This document shows, piece after piece, positions 1 to 8,639 of a stretch of 64,000 bases of DNA (positions are counted from its first letter, which is position 1; every line of letters begins with the position of its first letter). Origin of the DNA: MED-G105 sp050331095 (GTDB taxonomy: Bacteria > Pseudomonadota > Alphaproteobacteria > Caulobacterales > Parvularculaceae); the NCBI GenBank assembly GCA_050331095.1, contig JBHJHE010000045.1, forward strand, positions 1 to 64,000, in the 5' to 3' direction. Below the pieces are notes generated by a model. That model was not told the DNA's origin. It made no database searches and saw nothing but the letters and a program-made list of their open reading frames with translations. The translations under genes were made by a program, and so were the position numbers.

Positions 1-531
1 CCCCCCCGCCCCCACCCCCGACCCGCCGACCCGCTGCAACCCGGCCCCCCCGCCCTCCCTCCAGCGCCCCACCGCCGCCGGGCCCGCGGCCGCGACGCGC
101 CGGGCGACGGCGTTCGCCATGCCAGCGTAGCCCGCCGTCTCGCGGTTCTCCTTGCAAAGGGCGACGGCGGTGGAGACCGCCGCGTGCGCGGGCGTCTCGA
201 GAAAGAGCGATTGGGCGGCGGCGGCGCGCAGAATGTCCATCGCCCGGCGCGCCCGTTTCGGCAAAGGCCGGTCGATGTAGGCGCCGAGCACGTGGTCGAT
301 CGCGCCGCGACGGCGCAGGACGGTCGTCGCCAGAAGCCGGGCGAACGCGCGGTCCGGTCCCTCGAGCGCCGCGAACGAGCGCGCCTCGTCAAGCGCGTCG
401 TCGAGCGTGCGCTCGCCGGCGACAAGGCGCAGGACGTCGCGCGCGGCGCGGCGCGAGGCGAGGCCGGGATCTTCCGGCGGGTCTTTGTCGGGGGCGGCGG
501 CGCGGCGGCCGCGCGCGGGAGCGTCTTGCAT
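1..531 (-). CDS. rsmB: 16S rRNA (cytosine-967-C5)-methyltransferase RsmB, N-terminal part (truncated by window edge)
   Basis: The open frame runs from an ATG at 531 off the left edge, so only about 177 residues are present. The visible part matches the NusB-like RNA-binding domain that precedes the methyltransferase domain in RsmB. It shows RAFARLLATTVLRRRGAIDHVL, then PLPKRARRAMDILRAAAAQ, then the family hallmark ETPAHAAVSTAVAL and a NAVARRVA helix. The catalytic cysteines would lie beyond the edge. The last roughly 20 codons (bases 1-66) are almost all C on the + strand and translate to Gly-rich sequence unlike the family, so that end is doubtful. A perfect 12-bp palindrome (GGCTTATAAGCC, 537-548) sits just upstream of the start. 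I see no clear ribosome binding site. Confidence 0.72.
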   Translation of the reverse strand, partial: MQDAPARGRRAAAPDKDPPEDPGLASRRAARDVLRLVAGERTLDDALDEARSFAALEGPDRAFARLLATTVLRRRGAIDHVLGAYIDRPLPKRARRAMDILRAAAAQSLFLETPAHAAVSTAVALCKENRETAGYAGMANAVARRVAAAGPAAVGRWREGGGAGLQRVGGSGVGAGG

Positions 532-661
532 GACGCGGCTTATAAGCCCGTCAGCGCCCGGCGCGCCATGCGTCCGCGGCTTTGCCGCCCGTGAAATTTC
601 AGCGTAAAGTTAACGCTAGGGGAGGCTGCGCGACGCGGCCGGAACGAACTGGGATCAGACC

Positions 662-1381
662 ATGAAATATCTCGTTTCCGCCGTTGCGGCGGCCGGCGCG
701 CTCGTCGGGTCGGCTGCGGCGCAAGAGGCCAACATTCCGAACCCGCGCGGCATCGTCGCCAACTTCGACGCCGCCAATATCGCGCCCGTCCTGCGGGAGA
801 TCGGCCTGACGGTCGAAGAGAAATCCGATCCCAACGGCCGGCCGTTCCTGCGCGCGTCCGTCGGCGAGGACTTCTCTTTCGAAGTGGTGCCGTCGGCCTG
901 CTACGTCGACAACGGCGCGAGAGGATGCGTCGGCGCGAACTTTCTCGCGCGGTTCACCGGTAGCGCGCCGAACCAGCAAACGGTCGCGGCCTATAATCAG
1001 AACTACGTCTTTACGACCGTCGGCCTCTTGCCGCGCCGCACCGGGGCGTACGTCAGTCGCTATGAGATCGCCGATTACGGCATTCCCCGCGGCAATCTCG
1101 AATCGAGCGTTTCGAGCTTCATCTACCTCGCGACCCGGTTTCGCGACGCGTTGGCGACGACATCGCAAACAGCGAGCGCCGACGGGTATGCGGATGACTT
1201 GAGCGCGCGGCTTCTGAACCGTCGCGTGGGCGAAGCCTTCGGCGTCGTCGACGCGAACCTCGACGCACTCGCGCGCCACCGGACCGGTTTTGAAGAGACC
1301 GTCGAGATCATCAACGCGCTCGAAGCCACGCCGAGCGCGCCGGCGAACAAAATTCGCAATCTCGGCGCGCGGGTCGACTAA
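662..1381 (+). CDS. Secreted YbjN-domain protein
   Basis: A 239-residue protein with a classical signal peptide (MKYLVSAVAAAGALVGSAAA, cleavage after AQ). The mature part has the YbjN fold pattern: an N-terminal stretch asking whether residues are 'difficult' (NIAPVLREIGLTVE), a Cys pair (ACYVDNGARGC) and the C-terminal segment SRYEIADYGIPRGNLESSVSSF followed by an aromatic helix, as in alphaproteobacterial YbjN-like periplasmic proteins. YbjN proteins resemble type III secretion chaperones in fold, but their role here is unknown. It is divergent from rsmB and convergent with the pilus gene at 1395, with 13 bp between stops. Confidence 0.7.
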   Translation: MKYLVSAVAAAGALVGSAAAQEANIPNPRGIVANFDAANIAPVLREIGLTVEEKSDPNGRPFLRASVGEDFSFEVVPSACYVDNGARGCVGANFLARFTGSAPNQQTVAAYNQNYVFTTVGLLPRRTGAYVSRYEIADYGIPRGNLESSVSSFIYLATRFRDALATTSQTASADGYADDLSARLLNRRVGEAFGVVDANLDALARHRTGFEETVEIINALEATPSAPANKIRNLGARVD

Positions 1382-1394
1382 CGAAGCCGGACGA

Positions 1395-2003
1395 TCAAGT
1401 CGGGCAGCCGCCGCTCAGCGCGACGCCGCCGCTGTTGCGCGGCCAGCGGCTGCCGAACCTAGCTAAGCTGAAGTTCGAGACGAACCGGCTCGTGAACGTC
1501 GGGATGTAATTGTAGCTGACCTCGCCGATGATGACGTTCGGCGACGTGGAGAACTGCGCCGCGTCGATTGAGCGCGGATAAACCGAATTCGCCGCATAGG
1601 GCGGGGTGCCGCTGGTGCTCGTGCAGCTCCAGTTCACGACCACCTGGTTTGACGAATTAAGGCGAACACTGACGATATTGAAGGTCGCCGGATTGACCGT
1701 CGGATCGACGTCGACGTCGACGATCTGCTCCATCCCCGTAAAGATATTGTCGAGCTGCGTGGTCGTGACGGTCGACGACTGGGAGACGAGGTCGGCGAGG
1801 CCGTTCGCAGCAACGGTCGCCCGACGCGCCGCGCCAAGCCCGACGGCGCCTTCGATAATCCCGAAAAAGAGGGAAATCATCACCGGCGCGATCAACGCGA
1901 ACTCGATCGCGGCGACGCCGTCGCCGCCGCGTCGAAAGCGGCGGAGCGCGGCGCGCGGCCGACCGAGAAGCTTCAACCCGACGTTACGGAATTTCGTGCG
2001 CAT
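1395..2003 (-). CDS. TadG/TadE-like pseudopilin family protein
   Basis: A 202-residue protein with a basic N-terminus, then GVAAIEFALIAPVMISLFFGI, the TadE-type leader (cleavage before the hydrophobic helix, with the conserved Glu). A roughly 140-residue periplasmic part ends in a Cys-containing tail. I chose the ATG at 2003 because GGAG lies about 10 bases upstream. An ATG three codons earlier (2012) would be too close to that site. It follows a second TadE-like gene by 26 bp on the same strand, so the two are almost certainly cotranscribed. Such minor pseudopilins belong to the Flp/Tad adhesive pilus, but no tadA, tadB, tadC or cpa genes are in the window. The pair may be an orphan set. Confidence 0.78.
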   Translation of the reverse strand: MRTKFRNVGLKLLGRPRAALRRFRRGGDGVAAIEFALIAPVMISLFFGIIEGAVGLGAARRATVAANGLADLVSQSSTVTTTQLDNIFTGMEQIVDVDVDPTVNPATFNIVSVRLNSSNQVVVNWSCTSTSGTPPYAANSVYPRSIDAAQFSTSPNVIIGEVSYNYIPTFTSRFVSNFSLARFGSRWPRNSGGVALSGGCPT

Positions 2004-2029
2004 GTTTCGCATTCTCCGTTCCCGTTCGC

Positions 2030-2593
2030 TTAGCAGCTGCCGTTCGGCAAGCCCGTGCTCGAAATGAAGGGTTCGTTGCAGAAGATCACGGTCGAGACCA
2101 AATTCCGGCCGCTCCCTTCGACGTTGAATTTGAACTTGCCGCCGATCGTCGGGTTGATGCTGCGGTAGACGAAACAGACGCGAACCCGCTGGATCGCGCT
2201 CGGCCCGCCGAGCTGGTATTGCGGCGTGCCCGAATTGTCGCAGATCGTCGTCGTGCTGGCGCCGGCGAGGGCGGCGAAGCTCGCGAACGAGCGCACGTCG
2301 ACGTAAAGATCGGCGCAGTCGCCAAGCGCGTCGACGATGTCGCAGATACGCTGCTTGAACTGCGTCTCGCTGATCGAGGTGTTCTGCGCCTGGCCCGTGC
2401 GGATGAGGCGCGCGGCCTGGGACGCGGCGGCGTCGGTCGCCGAGTTCGTGAAGAAATAGAAGCCCGCCTCGACGATCGAGAAGAAAAGACCCAGAAAGAT
2501 CGGCGCGATGATCGCGAACTCGACGGCCGCGCCGCCGAAATCGTCGCGTCGGAAACGTTTCCGAAGAGCGCCGTGCGCGCGTTTCACCAGCAT
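2030..2593 (-). CDS. TadE-like pseudopilin
   Basis: A 187-residue protein beginning with a basic segment and then the TadE signature FGGAAVEFAIIAPIFLGLFF, with Glu at position +5 of the hydrophobic helix as in type IV pseudopilins. The domain after it (about 140 residues) contains four cysteines (ICD, DCAD, TICD, FCNE plus a terminal C), suggesting disulfides in the periplasm. It is first gene of the tadE-tadG unit. About 130 bp upstream lies TTTA-N7-TTAAC (2724-2738 on the opposite strand), one base off a CtrA box. That would fit cell-cycle control of pili in this group, but this is inference. Confidence 0.78.
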   Translation of the reverse strand: MLVKRAHGALRKRFRRDDFGGAAVEFAIIAPIFLGLFFSIVEAGFYFFTNSATDAAASQAARLIRTGQAQNTSISETQFKQRICDIVDALGDCADLYVDVRSFASFAALAGASTTTICDNSGTPQYQLGGPSAIQRVRVCFVYRSINPTIGGKFKFNVEGSGRNLVSTVIFCNEPFISSTGLPNGSC

Positions 2594-2755
2594 GTCGCTT
2601 CGAGCTCCAACCCGTCTTCATTCAACCCATTGGCGCGAACGGCCTGCATGTTTCGCGCCAGCGAACGTGTCTTTCACGCAATGTATGGTTCGCGTTGGAT
2701 TAAGGGCGCGTTGGCGAACGCCGTTAACGGTTCGTAAACGGCGCATCACGAAACG

Positions 2756-2790
2756 AAAAAAAACGGCCTCCCGAAGGAGGCCGTTTTCGA
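2756..2790 (-). terminator. Rho-independent terminator of the TonB receptor gene
   Basis: A 12-bp perfect stem (AAAACGGCCTCC / GGAGGCCGTTTT, 2760-2771 and 2776-2787) with a 4-base loop. Read on the minus strand it is followed by a run of nine T residues. It lies about 60 bp past the stop of the receptor gene at 2851. Confidence 0.9.
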
Positions 2791-2850
2791 CGTCGCCCTT
2801 ACGCCCCGATAGGTGGGGCCGCCGGGCCGATGGCCGGCGGCCCGAGAAAG

Positions 2851-5800
2851 TTAGAAGTTGAAGCCGAGCGCGAAGCCCCAGCGCCGCGGCTCCAGGATGA
2901 ACGCGTTGGTGCCGTTGCCCGTCGACTGGCCGAAGCCGTTGAGGCCGGTGATCGCGTATTCGTCGGTGATGTTCTGGACGAAGAAGCGCATGTACCAGCC
3001 GCCGTCAGTCGGCGCGAAACGGATCTGGCCGTTAAGGTAGGCGTAGCTGTCGATCTCGTCCTGGATCGTGTTGAAGAACGAGCCGAACTGCGTGCCCTGG
3101 TAGTAGATGTCGAGCCGCGGCGTCAGCAGGAAGCGGTCGCCGATGGGCTGCTCATACTGAATGCCGCCGCCGATCTGGAAGTCGGGCGAGTTCGGCAGTT
3201 CGTTGCCGGCGAGCGAGACCTCGACGCCGCCGTTCGGCAGGAGTTCGAAATTGGTGAGGCCGCCGTTCGCCGCGTTGATGAGCGGCAGGGCGTCGGCGAT
3301 CTCGCTGCAGACCGAGAAGTTGCTCGCGAAGAGCGCGGTCAGCTGCGGATCCGGCAGCGCCGCGCCGATGAGGCTTGGCGCGCCGTTGTTGTCGATGACG
3401 CAGTTCTGGCCGTTGGTGATGTCGGCGATGAGGTCGAGACCCGGCTGGAACTGCGTCGGATTGCGCACGTCGACCGTGTCGAACTCGCCGATGTCGGTGT
3501 TCAGATAGCCGAGGTTCCAGTTGATCGTGAGCGCGTCCGTCGGGCGCAGAACGAACTCGGCTTCGACGCCGAAGATCGTTGCGTCGATGTTCGCGTTGAC
3601 CGACGTGTTGCCGATGATCTGCGACACCTGCAGGCCCGAATAGTCGTAGTAGAAGCCCGTCAGGTTCGCTTGGAGAAGGCCGTCGAAGAGGTTCGTCTTG
3701 GCGCCGACCTCGATCGAGTTGATGAACTCCGCGTCATAGGTTAGCGGCACGTCCGCGATCGCCGTCAGCGGGTTGAAGCCGCCCGGCTTGTAGCCGCGCG
3801 AGTACGACAGGTAGTACTGCTGATTGTCCGTAGGCGTCCATTGCAGGACGGCGCGGCCGGTGACGGCGTTGAAGTCCTCTTCGGCGATCCGGAAGTCCGT
3901 GATCGCGCCCGGCGTGCCGGAGGTCAGCTCGTCGGAATCGAGGAGCGGGCGTACGTCCGTGGTGCCGAGGGGCACGATGGGCGGCGTGCCGGCGAGGACG
4001 CCGGGGTTCGTCGGCGAAAGGCTGTCGAGCAGGTTGCCGCGGTCGCGAACGCCCTTGGTGTCGCGATTGTAGCGCACGCCGCCGGTGAACTTCAGCGTGT
4101 CGGAGATGTCGTAGTAGACCTCGCCGAAGAACGAGACCGACTCAAGGAAGTTGTCGTCGGTGTCGTTGAAGAAGAACGGCGTGAAGAAGCTGAAGCCTTG
4201 CGCGCCGGCGGCGCCCGCCGCGGCGAGGGCGGCGGCTTGCGCCTGCGCGCCAATAGCGGCCGGGTCGGTGACGCCGGCGGCGATCGCCGCTTCCGTCGCG
4301 GCCGCTGCGGCGTCTTCGGCCGCGGCGCTTTGCGCAGCGAGCGTGCCGAGCACGACGGAGGTGTAGTCCAGGCCCGTCGTCGCGACGGCGAAGTCGGCGA
4401 AGCCGTTCGAGTCGAGATAGTTGATCCCGGCGAGGAAGTTCAGTGGACCGTCGAAGTTCGTCGTGACGATGCCCTCAAGCGTGAGGTAGTCGCGTTCGCC
4501 GATCGAGAGGTCGATCGACTGGTAGCGGTTCGACAGGCCCTGAGTGAAGCCGCCGATGACGCCGGTAAGGCCGGCGTTCGGCCCTTCGATGCCGAGGTCG
4601 AAGTCCGAGATCGGCAATTGTCCGTTCGGGAACAGAGCGGCGACGCCGGGCAGGGTGGCGATCGCCGGCGGCGGGGTCAGGATCGGACCGACGCTGCCGT
4701 CGAAATCGTTCCGTGTAGCAATTTTCGAGTTGCCGAAGCCGCCGTTGAATTTGACCGAAAACGTCTCGAAATCGTGCTTGGCGTTGATAAGGATGTACGA
4801 TTCTTCAGCGTCGTATTGGGGCGTGAAGTCCTGGTTCGTCTGGCGAAGATCCGCGGGCAGCGGTTCGCCGGTCACCGGGCCGTCGGCGAGGGAGAAGAGT
4901 CCGAAGGCCGCCCCCGCCGCCGGATCGCCCGTCAGAAGCGTGAACGCTTCCTGCGAGGAGTTCGCGAGGAACGAGGCGCGCAGGTCGACGGTCGAGGTGA
5001 AGTCGAGCGGCACGCCCGGTTGACAGCCGAGCAGCGGCTGGAGGGGGCCGTCGGCGCAGGCCTGACGCTGCGAGCGCGAGCGGTTGTCGTCTTCGCTGAA
5101 ATAGCTGCCGGTGATGTCGACCGTCGTGTTGTCCGTCGGCAGCCAGCGGAGAGAGCCGCGCAAGGCGAAGATGTTGCGGTCGTCGATGTCGCGGCCGTCG
5201 AACAGGTTCTCCGTGAAGCCGTCGCGCTGGATCGTCGTGCCCGACAGGCGCGCCGCAAGCGTCTCCGTCAGCGGAACGTTGAGGGCGCCCTGAACCTTGA
5301 TCGAGTTGAAGTTGCCGTATTCGGCCTCGACGTAGCCCTCGACTTCGTCCGGGTTCGCTTTCGCCGTCACGACGTTGATGACGCCCGCGGTCGCGTTGCG
5401 GCCGAAGAGCGTGCCTTGCGGCCCGCGCAGGATCTCCACTCGCTCGACGTCGAAGAACTCGGTTTCGAACAGGCGCGGCGCGGAGATGAAGACCTCGTTG
5501 ACGTGGACCGACACCGCGTCCTCGGTGCTTGATCCGACGGCGAGCTGACCGATGCCGCGCAGCGAGATCGACGAGGAGGTGAAGTTCGTCCGTGTGAAGG
5601 AGAAGTTCGGGACGTTGAACTGAATGTCCGTGAAGCTCTCAATCTGTCGGTCCTGCAACTCGCCGCCGCCGAACGCCGACACGGCGATCGGCACTTCCTG
5701 CAGCGATTGCTCGGTCCGCTGGGCCGTCACGACGATTTCGTCGTCGAGCGATTGCGCGAGCGCGCCGCCGGCGGAGCTCGCCACGGCGCCCGCGGCGACG

Positions 5801-5853
5801 GAGAAAAGAAGACGCGCCGTAAGGCGGCCCTTCGGCGTTGCGACGTTTATCAT
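2851..5853 (-). CDS. TonB-dependent outer-membrane receptor
   Basis: A 1000-residue receptor. Residues 1-33 form a signal peptide, followed by the TonB box EIVVTAQR (about 38-45). A plug domain follows with the ISLRGIG and VERVEILRGPQGTLFGRNATAGVIN motifs, then the beta-barrel ending in the terminal Phe typical of outer-membrane proteins. An Ala-rich insertion of about 50 residues (around 505-555, many AAA/AQA) sits in one loop. The start ATG has AGAGGG nine bases upstream. The plug and barrel style is that of the large FecA/CirA-like alphaproteobacterial receptors often used for siderophores, sugars or aromatic compounds. No neighbour gives the substrate. A strong terminator follows. Confidence 0.93.
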   Translation of the reverse strand: MINVATPKGRLTARLLFSVAAGAVASSAGGALAQSLDDEIVVTAQRTEQSLQEVPIAVSAFGGGELQDRQIESFTDIQFNVPNFSFTRTNFTSSSISLRGIGQLAVGSSTEDAVSVHVNEVFISAPRLFETEFFDVERVEILRGPQGTLFGRNATAGVINVVTAKANPDEVEGYVEAEYGNFNSIKVQGALNVPLTETLAARLSGTTIQRDGFTENLFDGRDIDDRNIFALRGSLRWLPTDNTTVDITGSYFSEDDNRSRSQRQACADGPLQPLLGCQPGVPLDFTSTVDLRASFLANSSQEAFTLLTGDPAAGAAFGLFSLADGPVTGEPLPADLRQTNQDFTPQYDAEESYILINAKHDFETFSVKFNGGFGNSKIATRNDFDGSVGPILTPPPAIATLPGVAALFPNGQLPISDFDLGIEGPNAGLTGVIGGFTQGLSNRYQSIDLSIGERDYLTLEGIVTTNFDGPLNFLAGINYLDSNGFADFAVATTGLDYTSVVLGTLAAQSAAAEDAAAAATEAAIAAGVTDPAAIGAQAQAAALAAAGAAGAQGFSFFTPFFFNDTDDNFLESVSFFGEVYYDISDTLKFTGGVRYNRDTKGVRDRGNLLDSLSPTNPGVLAGTPPIVPLGTTDVRPLLDSDELTSGTPGAITDFRIAEEDFNAVTGRAVLQWTPTDNQQYYLSYSRGYKPGGFNPLTAIADVPLTYDAEFINSIEVGAKTNLFDGLLQANLTGFYYDYSGLQVSQIIGNTSVNANIDATIFGVEAEFVLRPTDALTINWNLGYLNTDIGEFDTVDVRNPTQFQPGLDLIADITNGQNCVIDNNGAPSLIGAALPDPQLTALFASNFSVCSEIADALPLINAANGGLTNFELLPNGGVEVSLAGNELPNSPDFQIGGGIQYEQPIGDRFLLTPRLDIYYQGTQFGSFFNTIQDEIDSYAYLNGQIRFAPTDGGWYMRFFVQNITDEYAITGLNGFGQSTGNGTNAFILEPRRWGFALGFNF

Positions 5854-6331
5854 GTCTACCCTCTGAGGTGCGCCCCTCCCGTGGAGCGTTGTTGGGCCGT
5901 TAACGACGCAACGGCCGAAAGATACTAATTCCGCCTAAGGCTGCGCGCGTCCAGTGGCCGCCCGCGTCCCCCCTGAGGCCCGCGCTTCGCCGTTACAAAA
6001 TTACAACAGAACCGTGCGTCGGCGACGCCTGAAATTAGGCCGCCAAGGCTAACGACCGATTAACGTTAACCGCCGCGGGGGTATGCGCCGCAACGAACGA
6101 GCGACGAGCCAGAGCGCCGGGCGTTCGGCTTGGATCGGGCGAAGCCCGTCTCAGGCGCTCGCAATAAAATCTAGAGCGTCCAACTGATTCAGTCAGTAGA
6201 CGGGATGCTCTAGTTTCGACGCTGAAGGACGCGTTTCGCAACCGCACAATAGTCGCGCGCGCCGCCGACGGAGCCGTCGCGGCGCGGGCCTAAGTCTAAT
6301 GGGTTTTTCGTTGGAGCCGCGCCGCGGCCGC
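5854..6331. other. Intergenic region, no gene recognised
   Basis: This stretch between the TonB receptor start and the end of the next minus-strand gene holds the receptor promoter region, a possible CtrA-like site (CTAA-N7-TTAA, 6049-6063) and the palindromic element at 6171-6213. A 70-codon open frame at 6035-6247 on the minus strand has no ribosome binding site or recognisable content. Confidence 0.5.
6171..6213. repeat. Nested palindromic intergenic element
   Basis: Outer arms CTAGAGC and GCTCTAG (6171-6177, 6207-6213) enclose an inner inverted repeat ACTGA-TTCAG-TCAGT (6183-6197). The whole can fold into a stem-loop and is not followed by a T run on either strand, so it looks more like a REP-type dispersed element than a terminator. 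I see only this copy in the window. Confidence 0.4.
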
Positions 6332-6946
6332 TCAGCGCTCGGAGATGGTCTCCGCCGCCTTCATCATGACCATCGGCGCCCCGGTGTCGGCGTCGAGGAC
6401 GATCGCCTTGCGCGAGGTTTTCTCCGTAGGGGCGTCGCCCACCACGATCCGCGCCGAATAAGTCCGCGACTGGGGCGCGCGGCCGTCCCGAGCCACCCGT
6501 GCGAAGACGTTGACGTAGTAGACGCCGGCGTTCTGCGCACGGAAAAACGCCTCCCACGTGTGGGTTGCGCGTTCGCCTAGCCCGAGCGCGCCGGAGGAGG
6601 AGAGGCCGATAAGTTCGAGGCCGTCGTCGGCGTTCGCCTCAAGGGTCATGGCGCCGTCCTCATAGGCTTCGGCCACCTCGAAGACGACGCTGCCGATCTC
6701 GCCCGGCGCAGTTGGGCCCCGAACGGCGTGAGAGAAGCTGACGGCGGCGCCGGTCTTCGGCGTGATCGCCTGACGGGTATGGGCTTGGGCATGAGCTTGA
6801 GAATGGGCGCCGCTGTCCGCCGCCGCGGCCCCGATCGACGCCAATCCGATCGAAAACAGGCCGATCGAAAACAGGCCGATCGAAGCGAGGCCGAGCGCCG
6901 CCCGGACGGTCGCCGAACGGGCCGCGTTACTGCACCGAAAAATCAT
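6332..6946 (-). CDS. Exported protein of unknown function with a repeat-encoded signal peptide
   Basis: A 204-residue protein starting at an ATG inside the last 20 bp of the upstream metalloprotease gene, with GAGG about eight bases before it, so translation is probably coupled. Residues 1-40 form a signal peptide whose core is GLASI-GLFSI-GLFSI-GLASI, written by four 15-bp tandem units (6831-6890). After a His/Ala/Gln-rich linker comes a domain of about 140 residues rich in beta strand (VVFEVAEAYEDGAMTLEA, THTWEAFFRAQNAGVYYVNVF), resembling small periplasmic Ig-like or FixH-like folds. I do not recognise the family. The partner is the metalloprotease lipoprotein upstream, which suggests an extracytoplasmic accessory role. 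Confidence 0.6.
   Translation of the reverse strand: MIFRCSNAARSATVRAALGLASIGLFSIGLFSIGLASIGAAAADSGAHSQAHAQAHTRQAITPKTGAAVSFSHAVRGPTAPGEIGSVVFEVAEAYEDGAMTLEANADDGLELIGLSSSGALGLGERATHTWEAFFRAQNAGVYYVNVFARVARDGRAPQSRTYSARIVVGDAPTEKTSRKAIVLDADTGAPMVMMKAAETISER
6831..6890. repeat. Four 15-bp tandem units inside a signal-peptide coding region
   Basis: Units at 6831, 6846, 6861 and 6876. The middle two are identical (CCGATCGAAAACAGG) and the outer two diverge at the end. Each keeps the reading frame and encodes a pentapeptide of the GLxSI type on the minus strand. Confidence 0.85.
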
Positions 6947-8639
6947 AGCAGACGTCCTCGCTGAAGTTGAACGTGCGGATTTCCGCGGCGAAGTCGCCGG
7001 CGGGGAGCTGCGCTGGTGCTTGCTCCACGTTCGCAACGGGGTCGAAGCCGAACGCCGCGACGTCGCCGTCGTTGAAGATGATGAAATCGGGGTCGACGGG
7101 CGAGGCGCCCGACGTGCGCTGGGCCGTGATCGTGAACGCGCCCGCCGCCGGGGTCGTGAACCGCGCGAAGGCGTTGAGGCCGAGGCTTGCGAAGTCGCCG
7201 AACGACGCCGGCACGCCCGTGCGTCCGTCGTCGACGTTGCAGACTTCCTCCGGCGCGCCGCCGACGATCGGCGTTCTGTAGACGGGCAGGACGACGGGGA
7301 CGCCGCCATTGTTCGTCTCGCCCTCGCCGAAGGGGCCGGTTCCCGAAATCGCCTGGCCGCCGAGGAGCGCGTCGACTGCGGCGTCCGGCGCGCCGACGAC
7401 GCGAAGCGCGTCCGCGAAGGCGTAGATCGTGGTGAAGGCGTCGCCCTGGCTGTAGGCGGGCGACGTCAGCGCCGCGTAGACGAGGCCGATCCCGCCGTCG
7501 AGCGTGTCGACGCCGTCGTCGACCGCGTCGCCCACATCGAAGACGATCGACTGGGTCGAGCCTTCGCTGAACCAGCCGACGTTGCCGGGGGCGATGGCGT
7601 TGTCTTCGACGCTGAACGAAAAACCGTTCGCCTGGCCGGGCCCGGAGGTGTCGCGGTAGACGGGGTCGTTCAGGATGAGCCCTGACAAGGCGTTCGCGAA
7701 GCCTTCGCTGAAGGCGAGGCGCGGATCGAGGCGGATGTCGAGCGTGTGCGGACCGCCGGTCGAATCGCTGCGCGAAAGCTGGTCTTCAATGTAGTGTCCG
7801 AACTCGTGGACGACGATGTGGCGGTCGTATTCGTCCGTATCGACGTTCTCTGCGCCGAGCAGCACGATCGTCGGCAAGGCGAAGCCGTTCGAGGTGAAGA
7901 ACGAGGTCGTCACGTCGCCGTCGGCGATGTCGCCGTCCGACGGGCGATTGTCCGGACTCCACAGGACCTGCATCTCCGGAAAGTCGACGTCCGGATCGAC
8001 GGCGACGATCGGCGCGACCGTTTCGAAGATCGCGTCCAGGACGGCGAAGGGCCCAGCGGCGCGTTCGCCGGCATAGCTCGTTCCGTCCCAACCGGAGAGG
8101 GCGGTGAGGTCGCGGGTGGAATTGTCCGCGCCTGACGAGGCGAGCGCGCCGATCAATGCGTACTCGGCGTTGTTGCTCGTATTGTCGCGCACCGAAACCG
8201 CGAAGCTTTCCGTTGCGCCGTCCTCGCTCCGCATATTGGCGCGAACGCGGATCTGAACGTCGGTGTTCGGCGTCACCGTGAGCGCATAAAATCCGTTCAC
8301 GTCGGTGATGTCGCTCGCGACGACCGCGCCTGTTGCGTCCAGGGCCTCGACCACGACGCTGCGCGACGGCGCGCGCTGAATGACGTCGTAGTTGAGCGAC
8401 ACGGGGCTCGTCGCAGCCGGCACCAGGTCGAAAGTTACGACGCCGTCGATGGTCACGGCCGTGCCTGTCGCGGGCGGCGGCGTTGGAGTCGGCGTCGTTC
8501 CGGGCGTAGGCGCAGGGCCCGCCGGTTGGAACGGCGTCGTCGCGTCGCCGTCGCGGCACGCCGCCAGCGCGATGAGCGCCAGCGGCGCCGCGCCGGCGTT
8601 GAGGAGGGCTCGCCGCCAGTTCGTCGTTCTTGAGGTCAA
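6927..8639 (-). CDS. Zinc-metalloprotease-like lipoprotein (HEFGH)
   Basis: I start this protein at a TTG (8639), which follows AAGGGGAC at good spacing and gives a textbook lipoprotein signal (WRRALLNAG...LIALAAC, lipid Cys at residue 28). Longer in-frame starts up to 8738 lack a ribosome binding site. A Pro/Thr-rich linker and a carboxypeptidase-regulatory-like beta domain (VVVEALDATGAVVASDITDVNGFYAL) follow. The catalytic region has HEFGHYIED (first His at about residue 278) and a downstream Glu in FSEGFANALSG, a gluzincin-like HExxH+E arrangement. The C-terminal 130 residues look like a pre-peptidase C-terminal beta domain (FARFTTPAAGAFTITAQRT). It is probably anchored in the outer membrane, and is followed by an overlapping exported protein. 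Substrate unknown. Confidence 0.72.
   Translation of the reverse strand: MTSRTTNWRRALLNAGAAPLALIALAACRDGDATTPFQPAGPAPTPGTTPTPTPPPATGTAVTIDGVVTFDLVPAATSPVSLNYDVIQRAPSRSVVVEALDATGAVVASDITDVNGFYALTVTPNTDVQIRVRANMRSEDGATESFAVSVRDNTSNNAEYALIGALASSGADNSTRDLTALSGWDGTSYAGERAAGPFAVLDAIFETVAPIVAVDPDVDFPEMQVLWSPDNRPSDGDIADGDVTTSFFTSNGFALPTIVLLGAENVDTDEYDRHIVVHEFGHYIEDQLSRSDSTGGPHTLDIRLDPRLAFSEGFANALSGLILNDPVYRDTSGPGQANGFSFSVEDNAIAPGNVGWFSEGSTQSIVFDVGDAVDDGVDTLDGGIGLVYAALTSPAYSQGDAFTTIYAFADALRVVGAPDAAVDALLGGQAISGTGPFGEGETNNGGVPVVLPVYRTPIVGGAPEEVCNVDDGRTGVPASFGDFASLGLNAFARFTTPAAGAFTITAQRTSGASPVDPDFIIFNDGDVAAFGFDPVANVEQAPAQLPAGDFAAEIRTFNFSEDVCYDFSVQ

Noticed and set aside
3841..5532. 563-codon plus-strand open frame
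   Set aside because: Antisense to the TonB receptor and compositionally a shadow.
6035..6247. 70-codon minus-strand open frame
   Set aside because: No ribosome binding site, no motif, and the palindromic element lies inside it.
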